Shown here: positions 6,665 through 16,500 of the stretch, piece after piece
Numbering within the stretch: the stretch's first letter is position 1
How the letters are laid out: each line of letters opens with the position of its first letter
Assembly (NCBI GenBank): GCA_031359995.1
Contig: JANMAT010000169.1
Location: forward strand, 1 to 30,725
Direction: 5' to 3'
DNA length: 30,725 nucleotides
From: JANMAT01 sp031359995
GTDB lineage: Bacteria; Actinomycetota; Acidimicrobiia; Acidimicrobiales; Ilumatobacteraceae
Notes under the pieces: generated by a model
Database searches by the model: none
The model's input: only the letters and a program-made list of their open reading frames with translations
What the model was told of the DNA's origin: nothing
Position numbers and translations under genes: made by a program

Positions 6665-8140
6665 CTACGGCTTGACGGTGGACCCCGCCGTCACGGTGTC
6701 GACGGCGGCCACGACGGTCGTGTCGATCGGTGCCACCGCAGTGGCCGGGCCGGCCGGCACGACCTCGACGGCGATCGGCGGCGCCGGCGCCGTGCCGTCG
6801 ACGGCCACCGGCGGGTTCACCGACTCGACGAAGGAGCGGTCGATGGCCGGCACCACGATGTCGCCGTCGGTCGACAGGAACCGGTACCCGGGCACCAGCC
6901 AGATGTCGCCGTCGACGCCGTACAGGCTCACGAGGGCGGGGGCGACCCCGCTGATGGTGACCTGGCGGGGCGGCAGCGTGGTCGGCGGCTCCTCGACGAC
7001 CGTGGACGACGTGTCGATGCCGTCGGCCGACGGCGGGGCGACGGCCGGTTCCCCGGCGCCGCCGATCGTGGTGGTCGGCGCCACGGCCACCGGGGCGTCG
7101 GCGCGTCCGGGGCTGGCGACGGCGCTACCCGTGCTGGCGCCGCCCGAGCCCGAGGCACCGGCGCTGTCCGCCGAGCCGCCCCCGGTGTCGGTGGCCACGC
7201 CGCTCGCGCCCGTGGCCTCCATCGGGCGGACGTCGTTGAAGTACGAGGTGCCGTCCTGCAGCGCCTTCAAGGCCGCCGCGGTGCCGATGCGGGGGTAGGG
7301 CGCCGCTTCCTGGGGATCGACGAGCGTGCCCGACGCGCTCACCAGCCGGCCCTCGGCGCCGTAGGCGGCCGACCAGGTCATCGGGTTGAGGAGGTCGCCG
7401 AGCGCCGTGCTCCACGTGGCGTAGCGTCCGTACTCGTCGCCCACCACGGTGACGGCGCCCGACGGCTTGCTGCCCAGCGCCTTGGCCAGGTCGGTGGCCT
7501 TGGTGCGGGCCTCGGCCTCGCTGGGCACGTTGGCCGGCAGCGGCTGTGCGCAGCTCGGGTCGGGGATCGTGGTCGGGATGGCGCCCGGGTCAGAGCCGGC
7601 GGGCTGGTCGGGGGCGGGCTCACCCTTGGCCATGCCGGCACACGTGCTGCGGACCGAGTCGTCGACGCCGCCGCTGAAGAACCAGTTGCCGGCCGCGTCA
7701 GCCGACACCGTGAGCACCGGGCCGGCGTAGTCGGCGGCGCCCACGCGCCAGCCGCCGCCCTGCTCGGCCAGCACCTCCTCGACGTCGCCCGGCAGCCCCA
7801 GGGCCTTGGCCAGCGCGGCGATGCTCGCCTTCGTGATGGCCGGCTTGGCCGGGTAGTGCCACGCCGGGCCGTCGCCGTCGAGGGCGGCCAGGATGCCCTG
7901 GGCCACGTACTCGACGGGCTGGAACGGGTAGAGCGCGACGTCGCTCGATGCCGCGCCGGCGGCGAGCTTGCTCTCGGCCGCCCGCGGGGCGGTCGACGAG
8001 CCCGACGCCGACGAGATCCGGATCTTGGCCGGGGGGCCTTTGGTGGTGCCGCTGCCGGTGCTGCCACAGGCGGCCAAGGCCATGGCGGCGACGGCCACGG
8101 CAGCCCCGGCAAGGCGGCGGCGGGAGGGGTGGTTGCGCAT
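6665..8140 (-). CDS. Lipoprotein of unknown function, paralogue B
   Basis: From ATG 8140 the product has 491 residues. It begins MRNHPSRRRLAGAAVAVAAM and has a lipobox ALAAC with the modified Cys at 25, so it is a surface lipoprotein. Residues about 75-300 form a folded region with GGGWRVGAADYAGP and GNWFFSGG. An Ala/Gly/Ser/Thr-rich linker follows (about 325-405), then a C-terminal segment with VSLYGVDGDIWLVPGYRF, and a Val/Ala/Thr-rich tail. AGAAGGG lies nine bases before ATG 8140, which favours it over ATG 8146. The C-terminal segment matches the pattern of the next gene downstream. Function unknown; it lies between ftsY and paralogue A. Confidence 0.82.
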   Translation of the reverse strand: MRNHPSRRRLAGAAVAVAAMALAACGSTGSGTTKGPPAKIRISSASGSSTAPRAAESKLAAGAASSDVALYPFQPVEYVAQGILAALDGDGPAWHYPAKPAITKASIAALAKALGLPGDVEEVLAEQGGGWRVGAADYAGPVLTVSADAAGNWFFSGGVDDSVRSTCAGMAKGEPAPDQPAGSDPGAIPTTIPDPSCAQPLPANVPSEAEARTKATDLAKALGSKPSGAVTVVGDEYGRYATWSTALGDLLNPMTWSAAYGAEGRLVSASGTLVDPQEAAPYPRIGTAAALKALQDGTSYFNDVRPMEATGASGVATDTGGGSADSAGASGSGGASTGSAVASPGRADAPVAVAPTTTIGGAGEPAVAPPSADGIDTSSTVVEEPPTTLPPRQVTISGVAPALVSLYGVDGDIWLVPGYRFLSTDGDIVVPAIDRSFVESVNPPVAVDGTAPAPPIAVEVVPAGPATAVAPIDTTVVAAVDTVTAGSTVKP

Positions 8141-8198
8141 CGTCATGCCCTTCTGACGACCGGAGCCGTCGGCGTGGTTCCCCGCGGGCGAGCCCGGA

Positions 8199-9443
8199 TC
8201 ACGCGAAGAGTGCATCCACGAACTCGTCGGCGTCGAACGGCACGAGATCGCCGATCGTCTCGCCGAGACCCACCAGCTTCACGGGGATGCCGAGCTCGGT
8301 CTGGATGGGGAACACGATGCCACCCTTGGCCGAACCGTCGAGCTTGGTGAGCACCACGCCGGTGACCGCGGTGGCCTCGGTGAAGTCGCGGGCCTGGCTC
8401 ATGCCGTTCTGGCCGGTGGTGGCGTCGATCACCAGGAGCACCTCGGTGACCCGGCCGGCGCCCTTCTCGGCCACGCGACGCACCTTGCGCAGCTCTTCCA
8501 TCAGGTTCGTCTTCGTGTGCAAGCGGCCCGCCGTGTCGCCCAGCACCAGGTCGCAGTGGCGCGCCGACGCGGCCTCGACGGCATCGAAGATGACGGCCGA
8601 CGGATCGCCGCCCTCGTTGCCCCGCACGATGTGGGCGCCGGCCCGCTCGGCCCATGTGGTGAGCTGCTCGGCGGCGGCGGCGCGGAACGTGTCGCCGGCG
8701 GCGAGCAGCACGTGGCGGCCTTCGCGGCCCTGCTGGGCGGCGACCTTGCCGATGGTGGTCGTCTTGCCCACGCCGTTCACGCCGACGAAGAGCCACACGT
8801 TGGGACCCTCGCCCGGCTCGAAGCGGAGCTCGCGGTCGAGGCCGGCCAAGCGGCGCTTCATCTCGGCCTTCAGCGCGTCGAGCAGCTCGTCGGGGGTGGT
8901 GATCTCCTTGCTCTTCACCTGGGCCCGCAGGCCGTCGAGGAGCTCGGTGGTGACCCGCAGGCCGACATCGGCCTTCAGCAGGGCCTCTTCCAGCTCGTCC
9001 CAGCTCTCCTCGGTGATGCCGGCGCGGGATCGCACGCCGGTGAAGGCGGCGGTCAGCGAGGCCCTGGCCTGGCCCAGGCGGTCGCGCAAACGGGGTCGCT
9101 CGACGACGTCGGGCTCGGCCTCGGGCTCGGGCTCGACGACGTCGGGCTCGGCCTCGGGTCCGACGGTCTCGACGTCGACCGTGGCGACCTCGACGGGGGG
9201 CGCCTCGGCCACCAGTTCCTCTTCGAGCACCGGCGCGAGGGCAGCGTCGATCTCGGCGCGGGTCTCGTCGGAGATCTCGGCCGGGGGCCGGGTGGGGATG
9301 ATCGAGGGGGTGGCCGGGCGGGCGGCGGGCAGGGGCGGTTCGAGGTCGACCCGGGCCCGGCGGGAGTTGGCCCGGGTGGCCAGCGCGACGCCGACACCGA
9401 AGGCGACACCGACGATGAGGAGGATGAGGAGCACGACTGGCAT
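8199..9443 (-). CDS. ftsY: SRP receptor FtsY
   Basis: The 414-residue SRP receptor GTPase pairs with Ffh at the membrane. An N-terminal hydrophobic segment (MPVVLLILLIVGVAFGVGVA) suggests direct membrane insertion, as in other actinomycete FtsY proteins. It is followed by an acidic Glu/Val/Pro linker with an 11-residue repeat (EAEPDVVEPEP then EAEPDVVERP). The NG domain begins near residue 120 and shows GVNGVGKTTTIGK, DTAGRLHTKTNLMEEL and LTKLDGSAKGG, ending PFDADEFVDALFA. It lies downstream of the PotABCD genes with a 68-nt gap and upstream of two unrelated exported proteins, so the usual ftsY-ffh proximity is broken by about 3.7 kb. Confidence 0.97.
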   Translation of the reverse strand: MPVVLLILLIVGVAFGVGVALATRANSRRARVDLEPPLPAARPATPSIIPTRPPAEISDETRAEIDAALAPVLEEELVAEAPPVEVATVDVETVGPEAEPDVVEPEPEAEPDVVERPRLRDRLGQARASLTAAFTGVRSRAGITEESWDELEEALLKADVGLRVTTELLDGLRAQVKSKEITTPDELLDALKAEMKRRLAGLDRELRFEPGEGPNVWLFVGVNGVGKTTTIGKVAAQQGREGRHVLLAAGDTFRAAAAEQLTTWAERAGAHIVRGNEGGDPSAVIFDAVEAASARHCDLVLGDTAGRLHTKTNLMEELRKVRRVAEKGAGRVTEVLLVIDATTGQNGMSQARDFTEATAVTGVVLTKLDGSAKGGIVFPIQTELGIPVKLVGLGETIGDLVPFDADEFVDALFA

Positions 9444-9452
9444 GGCCCTGCC

Positions 9453-9458
9453 ACCCTA
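9453..9458 (-). promoter_or_regulatory. Candidate -10 box of ftsY
   Basis: The minus strand reads TAGGGT, nine bases before the ftsY ATG, in the potC-ftsY gap. The spacing implies a very short leader. GCAGGG just before the ATG could alternatively act as a ribosome site on a longer transcript. Confidence 0.4.
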
Positions 9459-9511
9459 CCGGCCGCGCCCCGCCGGTTCCCGGCCGGGTCGGGCCGACGC
9501 CCAGCGCCCGG

Positions 9512-10321
9512 TCAGCGCCCGACCGGCGTGCCCGCGCTGTCGCCGCCCGCCAGGCGTTGGGCCAGCCAGACCGGCACGATCGAGCCGATCACCACGGCGG
9601 TGGCCACCACGTTGACGACGGGCAGCTGGTTGGGCCGGGCCAGGTTGTCGAAGATCCACTGCGGCAGCGTCTTGCCCGTGGCACCCGAGGTGAAGGTGGT
9701 GACCACGATCTCGTCGAAGCTGAGGGCGATGGCCAGCAGGCCGCCGGCCATGAGCGCCGAGCGCACCAGCGGGAACGTCACGTGGCGGAACGTCTGCACC
9801 GTGTCGGCCCCCAGGTCGGCCGAGGCCTCCTCCAGGCTGGGGGCCAGCCGGCGCAGGCGGGCCACGACGTTGTTGTACACGAGCACCACCGAGAACGTGG
9901 CGTGGGCGATCACCAGCGTCAGGAACCCGAGGTCGAACCCGATCTGGCGGAAGCCCGCGTTCATGGCGATGCCGGTGACGATGCCGGGCAGGGCGATGGG
10001 CAGCACCACGGCGAAGCTGAGCGCGTTGCGGCCGAAGAAGCGGAACCGTTGCAGTGCGAACGCCAGCAGCGTGCCGAGCACGAGCGCGACGAGCGCGGCG
10101 CACACGGCCAGCTTCACCGACACCCACAACGCCGAGCGGGCGCCGTCGTTGTGGGCCGCCTGCGACCACCAGTGCAGCGTGAGACCGGCCGGCGGCCACA
10201 CGAAGTTCTTCGACGTGTTGAGCGACAGCGCCGCCACCACCACCAGCGGCGCGTACAGGAAGGCGAGGCCGAGCCACGCCACGACGCGCAGCACGATGCG
10301 GGCGGGGCGCGACAGGTGCAT
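9512..10321 (-). CDS. potC: ABC transporter permease, PotC-like (spermidine/putrescine type)
   Basis: The 269-residue inner-membrane permease begins MHLSRPARIVLRVVAWLGLA and has about six hydrophobic segments. The cytoplasmic EAA loop, EEASADLGADTVQTFRHVTFP, is the contact for the ATPase. The DEIVVTTFTSG segment near the C-terminus is typical of PotC/YdcV proteins. The ATG overlaps the potB stop by one base (TGATG), so the two permeases are translationally coupled. A reading that extends through potB in this frame is only a shadow. It forms the heterodimeric channel with PotB. Confidence 0.92.
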   Translation of the reverse strand: MHLSRPARIVLRVVAWLGLAFLYAPLVVVAALSLNTSKNFVWPPAGLTLHWWSQAAHNDGARSALWVSVKLAVCAALVALVLGTLLAFALQRFRFFGRNALSFAVVLPIALPGIVTGIAMNAGFRQIGFDLGFLTLVIAHATFSVVLVYNNVVARLRRLAPSLEEASADLGADTVQTFRHVTFPLVRSALMAGGLLAIALSFDEIVVTTFTSGATGKTLPQWIFDNLARPNQLPVVNVVATAVVIGSIVPVWLAQRLAGGDSAGTPVGR

Positions 10322-11196
10322 CAGAGGTTCTCGAAGGCACCGGTGCGCCGGGCCAGGCTCAGGTACACGAACATGATGACCACGGGCACCACCGAGTACG
10401 CCGCCGCGAACGGCAGGTTGTCGACGAAGTTGGCGTACACGACGCTGCCGAGCATCTGGGTGGTGCCGCCCACGATGCGCACCGTGATGTAGTCGCCCAT
10501 CGACAGCGAGAACGTGAAGATCGACCCGGCCACGATGGCCGGGACGATCATGGGCACGATGACGCTGGCGAACGTGCGGCCGGCCTTGCCGCCCAGGTCG
10601 GCCGACGCTTCCAGCAACGAGTCGGGCAGGCGTTCGAGCCCGGCGAAGATGGGCAGGATCATGTACGGCAGCCACAGGTAGGCCAGCGTCAGTGTGACCG
10701 ACGTGGCGCCGAAGCCGGGCGTGCCGCCGAACCAGCGGTCGAGCACGCCGCCCGACGGCGTCACGATGGCCCGCCACGCGTACGCCTTCACCAGATAGCT
10801 GGCCCACAGCGGCAACAGCACGGCCACCGCGGCGAAGGAGCGCACCCGCGAGCTGGCCACCTTGGCGAGGTAGAACGCGATGGGCAGGCCGATGGCGATG
10901 TCGATGGCGGTGACGGCCAGCGCGATGCCCACGCTTCGGACCGTCACCGCCCGGTACACGCTGCTGGTCAGGATGTCGCGGAAGTTCGAGAACCCGATCT
11001 TGTGGACGATGGCCGACGTGAACTCGTCGATCGAGAAGAGCGCGGTGGCCAGCAGCGCGGCGAGCGCGCCCAGGTAGGCCACCACCAACCACACCACCGG
11101 TGCGGTGAGCAGTGCGGCCAACCGGGCGCGCGGGCGCCGATGCAGCGCTCGCGACAACCGGCGACCGGGGCCGCCGGCAGTCATCGCGTCAGCCAT
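10321..11196 (-). CDS. potB: ABC transporter permease, PotB-like
   Basis: The 291-residue permease has a basic N-terminus and about six transmembrane segments. The EAA loop LLEASADLGGKAGRTFASVIVP and SMGDYITVRIVGG near the end are characteristic of PotB-type permeases. ATG 11196 lies six bases after the binding-protein stop; a second in-frame ATG at 11184 is possible. It pairs with the PotC-like permease encoded immediately downstream to import a cationic or polyamine-like solute. The exact substrate is not determined by the sequence. Confidence 0.92.
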   Translation of the reverse strand: MADAMTAGGPGRRLSRALHRRPRARLAALLTAPVVWLVVAYLGALAALLATALFSIDEFTSAIVHKIGFSNFRDILTSSVYRAVTVRSVGIALAVTAIDIAIGLPIAFYLAKVASSRVRSFAAVAVLLPLWASYLVKAYAWRAIVTPSGGVLDRWFGGTPGFGATSVTLTLAYLWLPYMILPIFAGLERLPDSLLEASADLGGKAGRTFASVIVPMIVPAIVAGSIFTFSLSMGDYITVRIVGGTTQMLGSVVYANFVDNLPFAAAYSVVPVVIMFVYLSLARRTGAFENL

Positions 11197-11202
11197 GGAC
11201 GA

Positions 11203-12369
11203 TCAGCCCTTGATCTCCGTCCACGCCTTCGCCCAGTCGGCGAAGGCGACGCACTTGGCGCCCCGACCGTCCAGGCACTCCTTGGTCGGCGTGGTCCAGT
11301 AGTAGAGCTGCTTGTGGAAGGCCTCGTCGGTGGCCTGGTACGTGGCGCAGTGCGTCTTCATGTCGGCGCTCACGTCGCACGCCTTCGGGTTGGCCGGCGC
11401 CTCACCGAACCACTGGGCCACCTGGGCCTGCACGTCGGGCGAGGTGATGTAGTCGAGCCACAGGTACATGCAGTTCGGGTGCTTGGCCTTCGACGACACC
11501 ATCCACGTGTCGGACCACGCCGTGGCGCCCTCCTTGGGGATGATGGCCTTCACCTTGGCCTTGGCGTCGATGTCGACGAGCCCCTTGATGACCTGCCACG
11601 TGGTCCCGATGACGGTGTTGCCCTGCGTGAAGGCGCCCTGGGCGTCGGTGTAGAGGCTCCAGTACGACCCGATGATGCCCTTCTGGGCCTTCAGCAGATC
11701 GACCGTGGCCTTGAACTGGGCATCGTCGAGCGAGTACGGGTCCTTGATGCCGAGCTCGGGCTTGGTCTTCATGAGGTACAGCGCGGCATCGGCGATGTAG
11801 ATGGGCGCGTCGTACGCGGTGACCTTGCCCTTGTAAGGCGAGTTGGCGTCGAACACCGCGCCCCACGAGTCGGGGTCGGGCTTCACCACGTCGGTGTTCC
11901 ACATGAGGTAGTTCGCGCCCCAACCGTGGGGGATGCCGTACTGCTTGCCACCCTTGGAGTTGTAGTTCTGGTCCTTCAGGAAGGCGCTGATGTCCTTGTA
12001 GTTGGGCACGAGCGCGGTGTTCACCTCGGTCACGTCGCCGGCGGCGATGAGGCGCAGCGTGGCGTCACCCGATGCCGACACGCCGTCGTAGTCGCCGGTG
12101 CGCATGAGCTGCAGCATCTCGTCGGAGGTGTTGCCCACCTTCACCGTGGTCTTGCAGCCGGTCTTCTCGGCGAAGGGCCCGACCCAGTTCTGCTTCGGGT
12201 CGGTGGAGCCGTCCTCGGCGTAGCCGGCCCAGGCGATGATGCTCAACGCACCCTCGCCCGCGCCCACCTTGGTGAGCTTCCCGCTCCCGCTGCCGCCCGA
12301 GCTGCCGCACGCGCTCACGACGAGTGCGACGGTGCCGACGCCGGCCAGCCAGGCCTTCGTTGGTTTCAT
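11203..12369 (-). CDS. potD: ABC transporter substrate-binding lipoprotein, PotD-like
   Basis: The 388-residue protein has signal sequence MKPTKAWLAGVGTVALVV and a lipobox VSAC with the lipidated Cys at 21. A Gly/Ser linker precedes a type 2 periplasmic-binding fold with IIAWAGYAEDG, EEK-like helix EMLQLMRTGDYDGVSASG and PHGWGANYLMWNTD, in the order seen in PotD-family proteins. It has several extra Cys residues (for example KTGCKTT, HPNCMYLW, PKACDV, TKECLDG), more than usual, which could form disulfides outside the cell. The ATG overlaps the potA stop by four bases. Spermidine or putrescine binding is inferred from operon type only; related proteins bind other amines. Confidence 0.9.
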   Translation of the reverse strand: MKPTKAWLAGVGTVALVVSACGSSGGSGSGKLTKVGAGEGALSIIAWAGYAEDGSTDPKQNWVGPFAEKTGCKTTVKVGNTSDEMLQLMRTGDYDGVSASGDATLRLIAAGDVTEVNTALVPNYKDISAFLKDQNYNSKGGKQYGIPHGWGANYLMWNTDVVKPDPDSWGAVFDANSPYKGKVTAYDAPIYIADAALYLMKTKPELGIKDPYSLDDAQFKATVDLLKAQKGIIGSYWSLYTDAQGAFTQGNTVIGTTWQVIKGLVDIDAKAKVKAIIPKEGATAWSDTWMVSSKAKHPNCMYLWLDYITSPDVQAQVAQWFGEAPANPKACDVSADMKTHCATYQATDEAFHKQLYYWTTPTKECLDGRGAKCVAFADWAKAWTEIKG

Positions 12370-13457
12370 GGTGTCTCCCCTTTGGTGCTGCTGACGGTGA
12401 TGGTGGTCGTGGCGATGGCGAACACGTGCTCGTCGCGGAAGACGAGGCGCACGCGACGACCACCCGCCCCGAGGGCGTCCATCGAGGTGGTCGTGTGGTT
12501 CTGCTGGGTCGCGATGAGCTCGCCGCCGGCATCGAGGGCGACGCGGAACCGCGTGTCGGCGCCGAGGTACCGCACGTCGGTGACGGTGCCGTCGGCCGCC
12601 CGGTCCCCCGTGCCCACCGGCGCGTCGGGCTCACCGAGGCGGATCTTCTCGGGGCGCACCGTGAACGTGCCGGGGCGACCCACGATGCGCTGGGCCACCT
12701 CACCCTGCAGCAGGTTCGAGGTGCCCACGAAGCCGGCCACGAACGCGGTGGCCGGGCGCTCGTACACCTCGGCCGGCGTGCCCACCTGCTCGATGCGACC
12801 CGCGTTGAACACGGCGATGCGGTCGCTCATCGAGAGCGCTTCGTCCTGGTCGTGGGTGACGAACAGGAACGTGATGCCGACGTCACGCTGGATGGCCTTC
12901 AGCTCGACCTGCATCTCCTCGCGCAGCTTCAGGTCGAGAGCGCCGAGGGGTTCGTCGAGCAACAGCACGCGCGGCCGGTTCACGAGGGCGCGGGCCAGGG
13001 CCACCCGCTGACGCTGACCGCCCGACAGCTGGTTCGGCCTGCGCTTGGCGTACTCGGCCAGGCGCACCTGGGCCAGCGCCGCCTCGACGCGGGCGGCCCG
13101 CTCGGCCGCGGCCACCTTCTTCACCATGAGCCCGTAGCCCACGTTCTGGCCCACCGTCATGTGGGGGAACAGCGCGTAGTCCTGGAACACGGTGTTCACG
13201 TCGCGGTCGAACGGCGGTCGGTCGGTCACGTCGACGTCGTCGAGCAGGATGCGACCCTCGGTCGGCTGCTCGAAGCCGGCGACCATGCGCAGCATGGTCG
13301 TCTTACCCGAGCCCGACGGGCCGAGCATGGAGAAGAACTCGCCCTGGGCGATGTCGAGGTCCACCCCGTCGACGGCCACGGTGCCGCCACGAGCGGGATC
13401 GCCGAAGCGCTTGCGCACCCCGACGAAGCTGATCGCCGGCGCTGCGTTGTCCGACAC
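12366..13457 (-). CDS. potA: ABC transporter ATP-binding protein, PotA-like
   Basis: The 363-residue importer ATPase shows Walker A GPSGSGKT (46-53), Q-loop Gln in FQDYALFPHM (about 92), signature LSGGQRQRVALARAL (from 144), Walker B VLLLDEPLGALD (from 164) and H-loop THDQDEA (His 202). From about residue 240 a TOBE-type regulatory domain follows, with VRPEKIRLGEP. GTG 13457 has AGGGGG eight bases upstream. It is first in the potA-D-B-C operon, with four-base and one-base overlaps or a six-base gap between genes. The importer operon sits between smc and ftsY. Confidence 0.95.
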   Translation of the reverse strand: MSDNAAPAISFVGVRKRFGDPARGGTVAVDGVDLDIAQGEFFSMLGPSGSGKTTMLRMVAGFEQPTEGRILLDDVDVTDRPPFDRDVNTVFQDYALFPHMTVGQNVGYGLMVKKVAAAERAARVEAALAQVRLAEYAKRRPNQLSGGQRQRVALARALVNRPRVLLLDEPLGALDLKLREEMQVELKAIQRDVGITFLFVTHDQDEALSMSDRIAVFNAGRIEQVGTPAEVYERPATAFVAGFVGTSNLLQGEVAQRIVGRPGTFTVRPEKIRLGEPDAPVGTGDRAADGTVTDVRYLGADTRFRVALDAGGELIATQQNHTTTSMDALGAGGRRVRLVFRDEHVFAIATTTITVSSTKGETP

Positions 13458-13505
13458 TGCTATCGCCCCCTGCGGCGCTCTCCGTCGTGGAACGGAATCG
13501 GCGTC

Positions 13506-13511
13506 ACGATA
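13506..13511 (-). promoter_or_regulatory. Candidate -10 box of the potADBC operon
   Basis: The minus strand reads TATCGT, 48 bases before the potA GTG, in the 93-nt gap after smc. It would give a leader long enough to include the AGGGGG ribosome site. No clear -35 hexamer is visible. Confidence 0.35.
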
Positions 13512-13550
13512 GTGCTCGCGAGGCGGGCGTGCTGACGATGCGGCGCGGCG

Positions 13551-16500
13551 TCAGGTCTCGCTGTGGGCGCGGACCTTCTCGCTCACCACGCGCGACGAAC
13601 CGCCGGGCTGCATGGTGACGCCGAACAGGCAGTCGGCCGCCTCCATGGTGCGCTTCTGGTGGGTCACGATCAGCAGTTGGGCGTCCTGGCGGAACTCGTC
13701 GACCAGGCTGAGGAACCGGTGCAGGTTCACGTCGTCGAGGGCGGCCTCGACCTCGTCCATCACGTAGAAGGGGCTGGGCCGGCTGCGGAAAACGGCGAAC
13801 AGGAACGCCAGCGCGGTGAGGCTGCGCTCGCCCCCCGACAGCAGCGACAGCTTCTTCACGTTCTTGCCCGACGGCTTGGCCTCGACCTCGATGCCGGTGT
13901 TCAACAGGTCGTCAGGGTTGGTGAGGTGCAACTTGCCGAGACCGCCGGGGAACAGCATGCCGAACAGCTTGGTGAAGTTGTCGGCCACATCGGCGTAGGC
14001 CGCGGCGAACACCGACTGGATCTCGGTGTCGACCGCCTTGATCACCTGGCCGAGCTCACGGCGGGTGCTGCGCACGTCTTCGAGCTGCGCTTCCAGGAAC
14101 GTGTGGCGCTCCTGCAGCGCGTTGAACTCCTCCAGCGCCAGCGGGTTGATCGGGCCCATGATGCGCAGCTCGCGCTCCAGGTCGCGCACGCGCGCCGGGG
14201 CCGAGGTGCCTTCGGCCAACGGTGGCATCTCAGCCACCATGGCGACCTCGGGCTCGGTGTCGTGGTCGCGACGCAACGTCTCGACCGCCTGCTCGAGGCG
14301 CAGCTTCACCTCGGCTTCGTCGAGCTCGGCGCGCCGTTCGCGCTCGCGCAGCCCTTCCAGGCTGCGTTCGTGCACGGCGCGCTGCTTGCGGTGCCCGTCG
14401 AGCGCCTGGGCGACGGCGCGTGCCTCCTCGCTCTGCAACCGGCGGCGCTCCTGCAGCTCGGCCAGCTGGGCGTCGATCACGGTGCGGCGGGTGTCGAGCA
14501 CCGCGGACAACCGGTCGAGGGCCACGAGCGTGCGCTCCAGCTGCTGGCGGCGCTCGGCCGCCTCGGACCGGGCGATGCCGTCGGCGGTGAGGCGGGCCTC
14601 CACCTCGGCCATGCGCCGCGTGAGGAAGCTCTTGCGCTCGTCCAGGGCGGCGGCCCGCACCGACAGATCGCGGCGCTTGCCGGTGACGGCGGCGATGGCG
14701 GCGTCGAGCCGGGCCCGCGCCTCGCGCCGGCGCCGGGCCGCTTCGGCCTGGGCGCTCTCGTTGGCTTCCAGTGACGGCAGCAGCGACTCGAGCTCGACGA
14801 TGCGAGCGCGCTCACGCTCGAGCCGCTCGGCCAGTTCGGCGCGGGTCTGGGCCAGGGCCTCGGCCTCGGTGCCCGCCTCACGGCGCTCGCCCTGGGCCCG
14901 GTTGAGCCCGTTCTGCGCTCCGGTGAGGCGGCCGTCGTTGGCGTCGAGCCGGCGGGTCAACTCGGTCTCGCGCTGACGCCACGACGACACGTCGGAGCGG
15001 GCGGTGCGCAGGCGCTCCTCGTGATGGGCGAGCTCGGCGTGGGCGGCCTGGGCCCGGCCGGTGGCCTCTTCCAGCGCGGCGCCGGTGGCACCGGCCGAGG
15101 CCTCGCCGACCCGCCAGCCCTGGGCGCCGAAGCGGTCGCCGTCGCGCGTGACGACCACGGCCTCGGGATGGGCGAGCACGGTGTCGACCGCCGCGGTCCA
15201 ACCCCCGTCGACGGCGACGGCGCCGCCCACGATGGCGTCGAGCAGCCGTTCCACCGACGGGTTGCTGCTGCGCACGTGCCGGCGCACCGGCTCGCCCACG
15301 GGCGGCGGCGTGGCCGCACCGAACACCGAGCCGAGAGCGAGCACCGCGCCGGGCGTGTTCGACGAGTGCAGCATGGTGAGGGCGCGTCGGGCGGCATCGA
15401 GCCCGTCGACCACCACGGCCGACAGCGCCTCGCCGGCGGCCGCTTCGAACGCGGCCGACCAGCCCTCGTCGACCTCGACGAGATCGAGCAGGGTGCCGAT
15501 GACCCCGGTGACGGCGGCGAGCTTCTCGGCGCCGGCGCGGGCGCGGGCCTGGTCGAGGGCGAGGGCCAGGGCGTCAGCCCGGGCCTGCCACGTGGACCGC
15601 TCGGCCTGAGCGGTGCGGTGGTCCTGCTCGGCCGCGTCGAACGCGGCCTCGGCCGCGCCACGGGCCGTCTCGGCCAGGGTGAGCTCCTCCACCAGTGGCG
15701 CCTCGGCCTCGCTGGCCTGCGCGCATTCGCCGCGGAAGCGCTCGGCCTCGCTGTCGAGGCGCGTGACGCGCTCCTCGAGCGCCTTCAGGCGGGCGTCGAG
15801 CCGGCCGGCCTCGGCCGCGCCGCGCTCGGCCGTGGAGCGCAGGGTGCGCAGCTCGCCGCGGATCTCGGCCGCACCGACCTTGTGGGCACCGGTGGAGTCG
15901 CTGCTGTGGCCGTGGGCGGCGTCGGCCGCGGCCCGTTCGGCGTCGGCCTGCTCGGCTTCGGCGAACTCGGCCTCCAGTTCGGCCCGGCGGGCTTCGACGG
16001 CCTGCTCTTCCTCGGCGAGGTCGGCGGCGGCGGGTGCGAGCCGTTCGAGGCCGGCATCGACCTCGTCCAACTCGGTGCGCATGCGGGCGGCATCGGCCTC
16101 CAGGTTGGCCACGACGCCGGTGTCCATGAGGCGACCGCGGTCGCGCTCCACGGCCCGGCGGCGCTCGCCGAGCACGGCGGCCAGGCCCCGGGCCCGCTCG
16201 CGGAGCTGCTCGACCCGCACCAGAGAGTCACCCAGATCGAAGCCGCCCAGCGCGCTCAGGCGGGCCTCGGTCGACAGCACGTCGGTGTCGAGGCGGGCCA
16301 GTTCGGTGCGCAGCTCGGTGTCGCGACGGTTCAGATCGCCCCGCTCGGCCGACAGTGCGGTCAGGCGCGACTGCAGGCCGGCGATCTCGCGTCCCGACAG
16401 GAACAGCTGCAGGGCCTTGAGCTCGCCGACGACCTCGCCGTGGCGGCGCGCCGCATCGGCCTGGCGCTCGAGCGGGCGGAGCTGGCGGCGCACCTCGCGC

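Noticed and set aside
10322..11092. N-terminal extension of PotC
   Set aside because: It is an out-of-frame reading through PotB; the coupled ATG at 10321 starts a normal-length permease.
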